Shown: piece after piece, positions 36,501 through 45,948 of the stretch
How the letters are laid out: every line of letters begins with the position of its first letter
Position numbering within the stretch: position 1 is the first letter of the stretch
Source of the DNA: Heliopora coerulea
Taxonomy: Eukaryota > Cnidaria > Anthozoa > Scleralcyonacea > Helioporidae
Assembly: GCA_030142905.1 (NCBI GenBank)
Contig: JASJOG010000019.1
Span: 381,501-445,500, forward strand
DNA length: 64,000 bases
Reading direction: 5' to 3'
The notes under the pieces: generated by a model
The model's input: the letters and a program-made list of their open reading frames with translations, nothing else
Databases searched by the model: none
Told to the model about the DNA's origin: nothing
Translations under genes and position numbers: made by a program

Positions 36501-38802
36501 AAGGGAACATATATGTTGATCTGTTTTTCTTCTAGAGTTTTTGTCTGAATTAGTTCGTGAGCTGACTCCGGCCACAACAAGAATGTACCACTCTCAACTC
36601 CTTAGTTAATTTTTAACTAAAGCGTTGGAAGTCGGGTAATGCTCCACTTACATCAGTTCTTAAGCACATTTGAAACATGCATTAAACGATCAAATCTGTG
36701 AATGAAGTCCGTGTGGTCTAGCGTACATGCAGTTTCCCTTAAAAAATTACCTGTATGACACAGTAACAGCCTTATAAAACTGATGTCAAAAATGATATTT
36801 GGAATTTACTAAACAAGTTCAAAAAAGGCGTTTCGAGTCTTGACCGACTAAGATGATTTTGTTCTCGTGAACTTTTCAGTAATTTTCTTTGCCGAAGCAA
36901 GGAATGAGTTGGACAACTTCAAATTGGTCGATACAGACGTAATACGTCTCTACTCTTTCTACACACTACTTACATTAATAAAAGGACATAAAAACCTTTA
37001 AAAACTTATAAATATAGCAATACAATATATATTTCGCTGATGCTCAGCCTCTTCAGTTTTACGCCATATTGAAATTAGTCAATTTTAATATTAATTTTAA
37101 TCAATGATGTGATTGTGATAGCTTGGTAATTATATTCTTAATACGCACGCTCTCAAGCTGTTCTCTCAAAAAAACTTTCTGAGTCCCTGATGGGAATCGA
37201 ACCCGTAACTTTCTGATCACTGGTGAGATGCTCCGACTGCTACGACATATCGAGACTTGCAGACTGGCAGTACATATGTCTACCATCTATACGAACCAGT
37301 ACACAAATTTAACCTTCGCTCACCATCTGAGTCTTTGTAGCTCAATGGTTAGAGCATCTCACCGGCGATCAGAAGGTTACGGGTTCGATTCCCGTCAAGG
37401 ACTCAGAAAGTTTTTCTGAGAGAACAACTTGAGAGCGTGCGTATTAAGAATTAATTTTAATGTTAAAAAAAGCCATCTTTGAAAGAAACTCGGAAAGGAA
37501 TTTTTAGGGCTCTTTTTATTAAAATACTTAGTTATTTTGTTCACGTTAATAACAACATTTGATGTAATCTTGTTATATTACAGTCCCGGCAACTCCAAAC
37601 ATTGTAAAATCACCCATTATAATGAAACTACTGAGATCACCTGAAGAGAAAATCTCGTCCTGGGATCCACCGCAATACAAGTTTCCTTTGTCCTCGGATA
37701 AGTTATTTCCTGAACTGAACAAAATTATTGAATCTGAATCACCCGAATACAAGTGGAGCCCCCATCCAGAGTCTTCAACTTTGGATGAGGTTGAGAAAGA
37801 AACTTATGTAGCAGAGGAAAAGAAAGGTGAGATCCGAGACCTCAGCTAAATCTGACCACAGAAGGGTTCAAAGTTTGATGCAAATAGAACAAGTCTTCGT
37901 TGATTATCATGCCACGAAAAAGTAACAGGAAATTTTTGCCACATCACGTAGAAGTATATTACGCAAATTCCTTATGAGTTATTAACGAGTTTGGGAAAAT
38001 ATGTTTCAAGGACATAGAACAAGTCTGCTAATATTTATTCACTCTTTTTGTAACCAAATTTAGATGTTGAGATAATTCACGTGGCTTGGCTAAGTTAGCT
38101 CGAACATAGGCTGAAGAACCGCTGTTTTGTTCCATGTAAATTTATTCTAATTACTATGCATAACCTTGGTTACATTTTATAATTACACTAAATTTACACA
38201 AAATGATGGATCTTTCAATGGTAACAACTCAAGCGCCTTTTCGACAATCATTTATAATGCTGGTAATTTTAAAAAAGGCTTATTTATGTATTTATAAATT
38301 TTTGTGTTCAGTATGTTAAGTTTTTAGCTTGCTTTAAAATGTACTGGACATTGACCCTTTAATTTCTGAACGGAAAACATGCTGATTGGTTTAAAATCAA
38401 ACTTCTTTGATGTCAGAACTCAGAATCAACTGTTCTATACGAGTATGAAAACTACGACAAAGTATGTATCGTTGTACGCGCCTTTGTTATAACGAGAACT
38501 ACGAATGAAGTATCTCACATGCAAATTGAAAACTTTCCTATGAAATGAAACAAATCAAGTGAATAATAAAATTTGTCTTTGAGTTTTTCAATGCGTCTTA
38601 AAAGAGAAACGTTTTAATTTCACAGATGAATAAGTTGGGTGAATTCAACTTTTCTTCCGTTTATTTGCTTTTTATTCTAGAAATATGTCAATACCTTCAT
38701 GAAGACTGTTCTATTTACGCGACAAGTGGCTTGTGTAGCGATATGCCTGACGTGCAAGGTATGAAGAAGTTCTGCAAGAAGATGTGCAAATTCTGTGAAT
38801 GA
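30551..38802 (+). CDS. Gene F: secreted VWA plus ShKT protein
   Basis: Five exons, all introns phase 1, give 363 aa. 30551..30611: signal peptide MAIVPVFLLVWGFQLQVVRS. 32151..32420: first half of a divergent VWA domain (GICFLIDQTQGNG, KIAAVVYDNESAKLEFNF). 33145..33540: basic and Ala/Glu-rich insert then the second half (FKILVLSSSDMFPVARDV, SVEINAMDL). 37584..37826: acidic, Pro-rich linker with SPEYKW. 38681..38802: a ShKT domain, CQYLHEDC to CKKMCKFCE, then TGA. The six cysteines are spaced C-x6-C-x8-C-x12-C-x3-C-x2-C, typical of ShKT, a fold found in potassium-channel toxins but also in many non-toxic secreted proteins and peptidases. The metal motif is DQTQG rather than DxSxS. Whether it is matrix, mucus or venom-related cannot be told from sequence. 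Confidence 0.8.
30612..32150. other. Intron 1 of gene F
   Basis: Mostly AT-rich, with the tRNA-like fold-back at 31003-31374 described separately. Confidence 0.6.
31003..31374. mobile_element. tRNA-like palindromic element 1
   Basis: Arms are inverted copies: TAAGGTAGACGAACGATCTT with TCAAGCTCGATACTCAGAAA on the left, their complement at the right end. Each arm contains a tRNA-like body: on the minus strand 31050-31130 and on the plus strand 31250-31325, with a box A (TAGCTCAATGGTTA) and box B (GGTTCGATCCC). A direct repeat of AGTTTAATGTTTTGAGAAAC lies at 30967 and 31207. tRNA folding is imperfect, so these are not functional tRNAs. Confidence 0.8.
32421..33144. other. Intron 2 of gene F, mostly a degenerate satellite
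   Basis: About 420 bases of degenerate ACTCTCTGAAATAGTT-type repeats (listed separately), then AT-rich sequence up to the acceptor. Confidence 0.6.
32575..33005. repeat. Degenerate tandem repeat, unit near 25-30 bp
   Basis: Recurring CACTCTCTGAAATAGTT, CACTTGCTGGGATG, CACTCTCAGAGATAGTTCC motifs at intervals of about 25-30 bases. The copies are diverged, indicating an old satellite. Confidence 0.7.
33625..35289. mobile_element. TTAA-flanked non-autonomous DNA element
   Basis: Left end CCCTATTGTGGG and right end, read inverted, CCCTATTCTGGGCGG, both directly next to TTAA (33621-33624 and 35290-35293). TTAA target duplication and a CCC-starting inverted terminal repeat are hallmarks of piggyBac-type elements. 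Next to each end is a TAGGTA-rich subterminal palindrome (GGTAGGTAAACTGCCTACCC; GGTAGGTAGTTTTACCTACC). No transposase frame inside, so it would be a non-autonomous derivative about 1665 bp long. Confidence 0.75.
35893..36390. mobile_element. tRNA-like palindromic element 2 (compound)
   Basis: Three related segments of AATTAACCTACACTGCCGAA type: left end on one strand, two inverted copies at 36085-36130 and 36335-36390. The inner tRNA-like bodies share GACTCGATAGCTCGAAAGGT and an end GATTTGAACTCGC or AAATCCCGCTCGAGTC, with a 7-bp acceptor-like stem GACTCGA/TCGAGTC. Looks like a nested or tandem insertion of a tRNA-derived fold-back element. Confidence 0.75.
37136..37452. mobile_element. tRNA-like palindromic element 3
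   Basis: Inverted arms: CTTAATACGCACGCTCTCAA at the left matches TTGAGAGCGTGCGTATTAAG at the right. Left arm holds a minus-strand tRNA-like body (about 37178-37250), right arm a plus-strand one (37329-37404). Confidence 0.8.
37329..37404 (+). pseudogene. tRNA-like sequence inside element 3
   Basis: 76 bases with an acceptor-like stem (GAGTCTT with AGGACTC, one wobble), a D-arm (GCTCAATGGTTAGAGC) and a T-arm (ACGGGTTCGATTCCCGT). The anticodon stem has a C-C mismatch and the loop CCGGCGA lacks the conserved T before the anticodon. It is most likely a tRNA-derived part of a mobile element, not a working tRNA. Confidence 0.6.
37827..38680. other. Intron 4 of gene F
   Basis: AT-rich intron between the linker exon and the ShKT exon. 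Nothing else recognised. Confidence 0.5.
38681..38802 (+). other. ShKT domain exon of gene F
   Basis: One exon, phase 1 at its start, codes the entire six-Cys domain and the stop. An HED instead of the usual DxxxxC Asp pair precedes Cys2; the pore-blocking Lys-Tyr pair of channel toxins is not obviously present, so toxicity is not implied. Confidence 0.85.
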
Positions 38803-39709
38803 TTTCTGAATATTGCACTTTAAGGGAGTTCTTCCACTAATTTCTTTAGCGTCTTGCAGGAATTTCACTTTTGTCTTGATTACTGGGTGTATTTACTATG
38901 AGACTAAGATTTGGCATTCGTTTAAACCTATTTTATCTTCTTTTTCTCATTAACCATTTTCCCAGAACAGTAATAGTCATTTTTGCTTCTGAACGAGATC
39001 TAAGAGTTTCCCTGGAATTTATTGGAATGTTGAGAGCAATGGGGATGAGCGAAAGTTATTCAAATCAATACTTTTGACAAAAGCTACTTTTCACCTTGAA
39101 TACATAAAATCAGTTTGTCGAGTTCTGTTATCTTCAGAATGACGCTGTCTGTGGTATTCTTAAAATAATTGAAAGTTTTGTCTCGTCTTAAAAAACCTTC
39201 AAGTAACAAATCGTGTTCTTAAGTATACTGACTCTAAAAATAGAAATATTTTCTATGTAAGAAAGAAAAAAAAGAAACGTTTTTTTGTAACTGAAAAAAA
39301 TAAATCAATGGAACAATAAATAAATCAATAAATCAATAAATAACCAGCGAACGAACGAACGAACGAAGGAATGAATGAATGAATGAATGAATGAACGAAT
39401 AAGTAAGTAAATGAATAAGAAAATAAGAAAATAAGTAAATAAGTAAATAAATAAATAAGTAAATAAATATCCGTCATGTTTGTAACAGACTCCCTTTCCC
39501 TACGATTTTTGAAGGTGGACTCTGGTCATAATGTTTGGCTGTTGAGTTTATCAACATTAAACTCGGAGGGCGGAAAAATTAAACTTACAAGTCACGAAAC
39601 CTTTAAGTCAGCAAACATGAAACTATTAATGATGTTATTTGACAGGTTCTGTCAAAGATTATAGTTTCACCTTTGCCCGACAAGATAAGCTTTTTGTTTA
39701 ATGTTTAGA
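38803..39709. other. Convergent spacer between genes F and G
   Basis: 3' flanks of F (plus) and G (minus). An AATAAA at about 39299 could serve gene F. From 39295 to 39470 lies an AT- and GAAT-rich simple-repeat tract. Confidence 0.5.
39295..39470. repeat. AAAT / GAAC / GAAT tetranucleotide repeats
   Basis: Mixed tetramers in series: AATAAATC, GAACGAAC, GAATGAATGAATG, AAGTAAAT. Purine-strand simple repeats. Confidence 0.9.
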
Positions 39710-42700
39710 TTACGTTTTATTCTCTGCTTGTTGTTTTATTTTTTCAAAGAGATATTTCTGAGTTTTTTCATCCGCAAGAAGCCCATGTACGTCGTCTTTG
39801 AAAATTGAAACGGATGATGCCGCATTTACGTCTTTACGAAACCTGCCAGCTCCAATTGTGATAATTTTTATACCATTTTCGCGCATGTCGGCAGCGATAT
39901 TTTTGACGTCATCCAAGGACTTGTCTTTCATGATGATGACCAGAACCTATAAAGAAAACAATTTCATTATGCAGTGTACTTAAAACCTGATTCCCGACCA
40001 AGTTATCATGAAAATGAACTTTAATTCATATCTCAAAAAGATATATCATGTTAATCCTGAAGACTTTGATAAAAGATAGGATAGATAGGTACTTTATTAA
40101 GTCAATTGCATTGCAGCCCAAAAGCTGAATTGTGCATTAACTATTACATTGAAGATATAATTCAGAACTAAAAGTTCAAATATAGATGATAAAAATAGAA
40201 AATATATCATATGCTAAAAACTGTTTAAGAAATCGCTTTACTCGAATTACTGAAAAAGAAAGTTTGTATCATTTTAAATATTTTAAACCGAGGGTTCCAT
40301 ATTGGAAAAAGATCTTTATGAAGCAAACGCATCAAACAATTCACTTATTAAATTTTATTGCAGAAAATTCCGTTTTTGAGCTGCCTAAAGATCTTTTGTC
40401 AATGCGACACTGATTATAGTCATATGAAAATGTGGCAGTGGAAGCCTTGATGTGACAATTTCAAATAATAACCTTCTTTGGGTGAAGTCTTGACCATGTC
40501 TTCAGAGCACTGCTCTTAGGTTGGGGACATTTCACGTGTTACAAAATTGACGAGAACCCGCAGTCTAGTTCTTGAAAGATCAGTCATTTTGTTGTCGGTG
40601 GTTAAATCCTGCAAAAATTAATCCTCCTTGGGAAAATAACTTTGCCTCAGTATCAATGCGGATGATAAACGAAGACTAACCTGTGCGACACCTGATCTGG
40701 TGTACTTCTGAAATATTTCTTCTTCGACTTTTTTCAAAGCTTTTCCAGCGTTCATTTTTCCAGCGGGATAAGCAACCAACCTAATTTTTTCGGCTATCGC
40801 TTGTGGATCTTGTTTCTGTGAAAAATCAAAGTCAACCCTTCCGTCGTTGGATATTGTCCCGAGAGCAGCCCGAGTCATGGCTTCCGAAATTGGAAACTTC
40901 TTTATGAAGTTTCCGAGAAATTTAAGCTCACTTTCAAAATCTTCTTTTCCAACTCTACCAGAACCGTCGATGAGAAATGCTATGTCTACGGGATCTAGGA
41001 AATGAGAGAAAGTGAAATAAATGGAGTCAATATAATACAAGTATTTTATCGGTTGTATTTACAATGATTTTGATTTTAATTTGCATTTCCAACAATTGAT
41101 CTTTATCTTTATTAAAATTATGTCTATTTAATTTATTTCGGATCGTAATTCTCGTTAATCGAGCAAACCTTCGACTTTACAGCACCTCCCGACAAACAAA
41201 TGACAGTGTGTTGACCTCATTTCAGCTAGTACACACCAGCATTACTAGTCTAATAACAACGTTATGTTGGTTTGAGATTATAAATGTGACACGAGTGGCA
41301 GCTCAGAGCGTTTGAACATTTATCAAACTTCAAAAATGATCTGAAAAGGAAAACTAGAACCAGTTTAGAAACATTACGCTTCCTTTCATGCAATAATCTT
41401 TGCACAAAGTGTGTCTCGCTGGTACAAATTGATGGAAAACTTGTGTGCGTCTCAGGTTGGACGTATGGTTTATAGGCTCCAAATCGATAACCCTCATGAT
41501 TATTATCGATATGAATGGAAATAATTGTTCTTTTACTAACCCAGTTGTTGGGATGTTTCTTCATTAATTGTGACTCCCCCAATGAGGCTTGAGTCATGAT
41601 GAACGTCTATATTCGAATTGTCGACGCTGATCCTACCACCGTTAACCTCTTCTAAATCGTCTGTTATCACTCCACTGTGGATACCTGCAGCTGCAATGTA
41701 ATATTTTTGCACTTATATCAGAACATGGTCAATCTGGCCTATAAATTTTTGTGTATTCTATTCTACAGACTTTTCGTTTGTGTAAAAAGACATCGCTGTT
41801 TACAAACCTTCGTTTATTAAACTCACGACAGAGTTCAACTTTTTGTCAGTATCGTAAAGGAACTCCACTAAGTTTTCAAACATAACAATGGAAGAGATCG
41901 TATTAACTTGAATACGGTCAGCCTCGACACCAATACTAACAATTTTAACACCATCTTCGTGGAGTTGCGCAGAAGGGACCTTGACATCATCTGCTGTAGT
42001 ACCCTTAAGGAGCGAAACCAAAACTTTCGGAACATCATTCCGTTGGCTGGTCTGAAATATCCAACTCCCTATCTTAGACAGAGCTCTCCCAGCGTTCGAT
42101 GCACCCCCTGGGTACGTTAGTTTATCAATTGCAGCGTTCACACTTGTATTATCTTCGTGTTGTTTTAGATTGAACGCCACGAGGCCTTCGTCTGAAATTA
42201 CTCCTAAACCAACATGTACTCCGTCTTTCGTTATGGGGAACCTTTGATAAAAGAACAAAATCTTGGTTTGTCGTTCAGATAATGGGGCTAAGTATAAGAT
42301 AATAGTTTTGGTGATAAAGAAGCGAAGTCCGATAAACTAAAGAAGTCAGCAAAAAATTTAAGTAGGATCGGTTTTGCCTCGCAGTGTGTTTCCATTTTTC
42401 GTTTCCGTGCTGTAGCTCAGTTTTAAACTTGTTACCCCAAATTTTGAGATTGAATTACCACTAAAGGCAACATTAAATATATATTGTCTAAATTTCGACA
42501 GGTGTTCTATCATGAAGATTGGCTTTAAATGTGGAGGGAGTTAAAGGTTTCAGCTGATGATAACTCTGATTCTTGCTGCTCATATATTTTTACCAACCTA
42601 TAAATATTCATCGAAAGCAACATAGCAAAACAACATATTGATGACTTGCAATCAATCCCTTAGGATTCAAAAGACAATGATATGGTGACCATGTTGGAAG

Positions 42701-44568
42701 CTAATGAGATTCTCTTGTGCAAGTTCCACCGACATGGCCGCCATGACGTCGAGTGCAAGTCAAGAATTTGTTTTCTACCCTTTGCTTGTAAGTTCACTAA
42801 CATATTTCAATCATTCATGTATTTATGTAATGGATAAATTAATTCTTAAATGAATGAATGAATGAATGAATGAATGAATGAATGAATGAATGAATGAGTG
42901 AATGCACAAAAGGACGGAAGCACTGAGGGCGGAACGCCGGATGGAGAAATGGATGAATTTAATTAATTTTGAAAGCAACTTAAAGATTAGCACAAGTGTC
43001 AGATATAAGGTGTTTCATTTACAGTGACAGATACAATTGTATTGTTCCATGTCGGGCAAATGTGATGAAGATGACAACATACTAAATACTTTTTTACTCC
43101 AAGGTGAGCAAAAACAATTCATTGGTGTTGCCTCAGAATTATTAACGCCGCTAACCTGTTAAAAAGTTTTCGAATGAATTGTAACTCTTTGTGAAAATTG
43201 TCTTCGCCAGCATTTACTGAACCATCGATAAGTACGACTAAGTCTAGCGGATGGATTTTGTCTAAAACGAGGAGAACAATTCAAATGAATGCTATATTGA
43301 ATTCTAACGAATTTAATGAAATGGATGTAGGAATTTTTTAGTATTATTCTGAGAATAACGTATAAATATTAAAATTAATTGGAAATTAATGATTCAAAAG
43401 GAGCATTTACAGATTTAAAGAGAGATTAAAATGTGGGTGGAGAATTGACTGTGTGGGGAAAACAAACCCATTTCTTCTAGAAACACATCGCCTGTGTGAC
43501 AATAACATTGGTGCTTCTGCCATTCTAAATTTTCAAAACAAATTAAAAATATTTGATATTATCATATTACGAATGTAACATGCCAACTTGATGATCAAGA
43601 AGAGTAGAAACAAAACTAATGTATGAATTTTTATTCTGTTTAACAGATAATAGCGCTTATTGTCAGGCATTTGATCTTTAGAACCTATTATGTTCAAATA
43701 TAGTTTAATTTATGCACGATACTGTATCAGCCTGTGCAATGCCGTGTTCCAGGACCTAAGGCCCAGTTCAGACGTCGAACTTTTCATGTGTCGAATCTAA
43801 TGTTAGTGAGCAAAATCCTTTATTTAAATTAATTTCCATTTGATTCGGCAAATGAAAAGTTTGACGTTTGAACAGAGCTCTAAGGGGCACTTTTAGCCCC
43901 TGGATGGAAGAGGATGCTGCAGAAGTGATGGCGATTGCCAATATCCACTGCGCGAGAGCGGTTGGTTTAAATACCGGAGAACTGAAGGAGTAGGTTCATA
44001 TTGGTTGGTTGTATGGTGGTTATTTTGGAGGTCTTTGAACAAAATAATTTGACCAGCTGGTATAGCACACAAGCCCCATCATGGCCGTCTTATCTTTGAT
44101 TTTTAAATCTCAAGGGTTGTATTGCCTCTCAGAAATGAAAAGAGTAGACATTAATTTTCGTTTTGATTAACACTTTAATGTCTGTTTCTTTTTATTTTGT
44201 CCTTTGATCTCTCATTGTTTTGCGTTGTTCTCTCGTTTGTTATTTAGTTCTAGATGGCCGATATATTGGACACTGAGCGTTAACCCTTTAATGTATGAAG
44301 TTTTTCCTCTTGTTCGTTTTTCTTTCATTGTTTTTGCATTTTCTGTCGTATGTGTTTTTGTTGTTGGTGTCTGATTTATCGGACACTGTCCGTTGAAAGG
44401 TTTAAGGATCAATAAGTTGCCTTGTCATAGGTACTCTTTTATTTGGTTAAACTTGCATTTAGACATATTTGAAAAAAGCTGGTTGTAATATTTACACTTA
44501 CCAGAGCTGTGCGCTGACAACAACAACACCTTCAACACGACTAGGAACATCGAGACCAGAAGCGACAT
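39710..44568 (-). CDS. Gene G: secreted protein with two VWA domains
   Basis: Six exons give 433 aa. 44568..44502: signal peptide MSLLVSMFLVVLKVLLLSAH. 43261..43156 and 42241..41808: VWA 1 (LDLVVLIDGSVNAGEDNF; HVGLGVISDEGLVAFNL; GASNAGRAL; VPKVLVSLLKG; VKIVSIGV). 41684..41541: 48-residue linker. 40994..40681 and 39946..39710: VWA 2 (VDIAFLIDGSGRVGKEDF; RAALGTISNDGRVDFDF; VLVIIMKDKS; IKIITIGAG), then stop. All junctions keep frame. The arrangement resembles matrilin or collagen-type VWA pairs. The metal motifs read DGSVN and DGSGR, so the last Ser of DxSxS is lost, and the Thr and TDG positions are changed too. It lies between genes F and H, which end in ShKT domains, on the opposite strand. 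Extracellular structural or binding role inferred. Confidence 0.85.
39947..40680. other. Intron 5 of gene G
   Basis: AT-rich. A plus-strand frame of 75 codons at 40186-40413 has no support and is not called. Confidence 0.5.
40995..41540. other. Intron 4 of gene G
   Basis: Short AT-rich intron between the linker and VWA 2. Nothing else recognised. Confidence 0.5.
42242..43155. other. Intron 2 of gene G
   Basis: Interrupts VWA 1 in phase 2. Contains a (GAAT)n microsatellite at 42853-42902; otherwise unremarkable. Confidence 0.55.
42853..42902. repeat. (GAAT)n microsatellite
   Basis: About twelve GAAT tetramers in intron 2 of gene G. Confidence 0.92.
43262..44501. other. Intron 1 of gene G
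   Basis: Contains a MITE-like fold-back at 43754-43886 and a direct repeat of a CGGACACTGTCCGTTGAAAGG-like phrase near 44270 and 44380. No exon. Confidence 0.55.
43754..43886. mobile_element. Short MITE-like inverted repeat
   Basis: Left arm CCTAAGGCCCAGTTCAGACG and TCGAACTTTTCATGTG; right arm is the inverse (AATGAAAAGTTTGACGTTTG, AACAGAGCTCTAAGG). About 35-base imperfect arms around an AT-rich centre. Confidence 0.7.
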
Positions 44569-45948
44569 TTTTTTTACTAATAAAGGCAACCAGAACTTTG
44601 CTTACAATTTAAAACCGTCTGTTAATGAATTATAATCTATGATTTATCCCCGTATATCGCATCTTTTAATGTAATCTGTGGCAATGGGTTCGTTCGTGAG
44701 ATTTTTCTGGTGAAAGGAACCTGTTGTAACGAACTTGTGGCGAAGGTTTTTTCTATTCAAGCAACAGAGCCGATAAGTTCCGGTTAAGTGAGCACTGTCA
44801 TAATATGGCTCTTCTCAATGGTAGAATTAGCCTAGTAATTACAGTGCAAGAGCGTTTGATTAAGGTAAAAGCAAGTAAAAAGAATTGTATTCAAAGAGAA
44901 ACTGATGATTAGGAAGACTAAACTCGAACGTTTTGAAGACTTGACAACTGAAGGGGCGCAACATGGGAAGTGGGAAGAGACGGTCCCTTGCGTAAGAATG
45001 AACCTGAGAACGGTAAAATTTCTTTCAATCAACGTTCTCATCAAACGTATGTTGTGTATGTTATGATAAAACGCTTTATTAGGTAGGTGGATTGTTTTGG
45101 CTTATTCTTATTTTGTAATACAGATACAACGCTCTGTCTATTTGGGCTAACGCTGTCAATTATTCCATCTATGAACTTCGCACTCCAATGGATGTTCCTT
45201 CCATACTTCCAATGAGATGCGTCTCAATGAAAAATTCTTTGTGGAAATGTTGACATGGGCGAGAAGGAAAAAAAACGCAACACTAAACAGCTCGAAGGAC
45301 ATCGTCAGCTCCTTTTCAGCTCAGATAGGATGAAGAATGTATTACAAAACGTACAATGTCAATCCTCAACATACAGTTCTAGACTGCAAACTTTTCCACC
45401 ATACTACTTGCAGTGGGATATATTGGGTGGAGTATCGAAGTAAATAGCCTTTTTCGTACTTTTTTCCTATTCTAGACCACTGATTGCCTTGAGAGGCGGA
45501 TTCCTTTAAAATAGATGGAATCTGGTAAACGAATGGGTAGTCTCCTTAGTGATTTCTTATGACTTGATCCCATTTTTGCGGTCTGGGCACGTTTATCCTA
45601 CAAGTACCTTTCGCTTTTTTCTCATTGGCATGGATTCTGCGTGCGACAGGTAATGGTAAAAATATTCCACTGCTCAGTTAGCCGTTATTCTAGTTTGTTC
45701 ATTTGGTGCAACAACATAAGATGTAGCTCCTTGACGTGTGATTGCTACTAAGTAACCAGACGCTTTGTGAAAGTTGTGACACGGTTCTTACCCCCTTTTA
45801 CGAGCCAGTTATTTTGAGTACAATCGACTACCGGTTAAATAGAATTTAATGAACACAGTTTACATGACAGGGAATATAGCCTATAGAAATCTTTTCTCGG
45901 CCTAAACTCTGGTATATCTTCTTGACGATACTTATTCTCTGTTGGGGA
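44569..45948. other. Divergent promoter region of genes G and H
   Basis: Carries the 5' flanks of G (minus) and H (plus). No other exon was found; ORFs of 60-70 codons here look random. Confidence 0.5.

Larger units (their letters stand above)
33541..37583. other. Intron 3 of gene F, with three inserted elements
   Basis: Four-kb intron holding the TTAA-flanked element (33625-35289) and two tRNA-like fold-backs (35893-36390 and 37136-37452). The remaining sequence shows no exon. Confidence 0.65.

Noticed and set aside
30681..38802. Gene F as a venom toxin
   Set aside because: ShKT alone does not indicate toxicity; here it is a C-terminal module on a large VWA protein and lacks an evident channel-blocking pair.
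40186..40413. 75-codon plus-strand ORF in gene G intron 5
   Set aside because: AT-rich, no known motif, opposite strand to the well-supported gene G.
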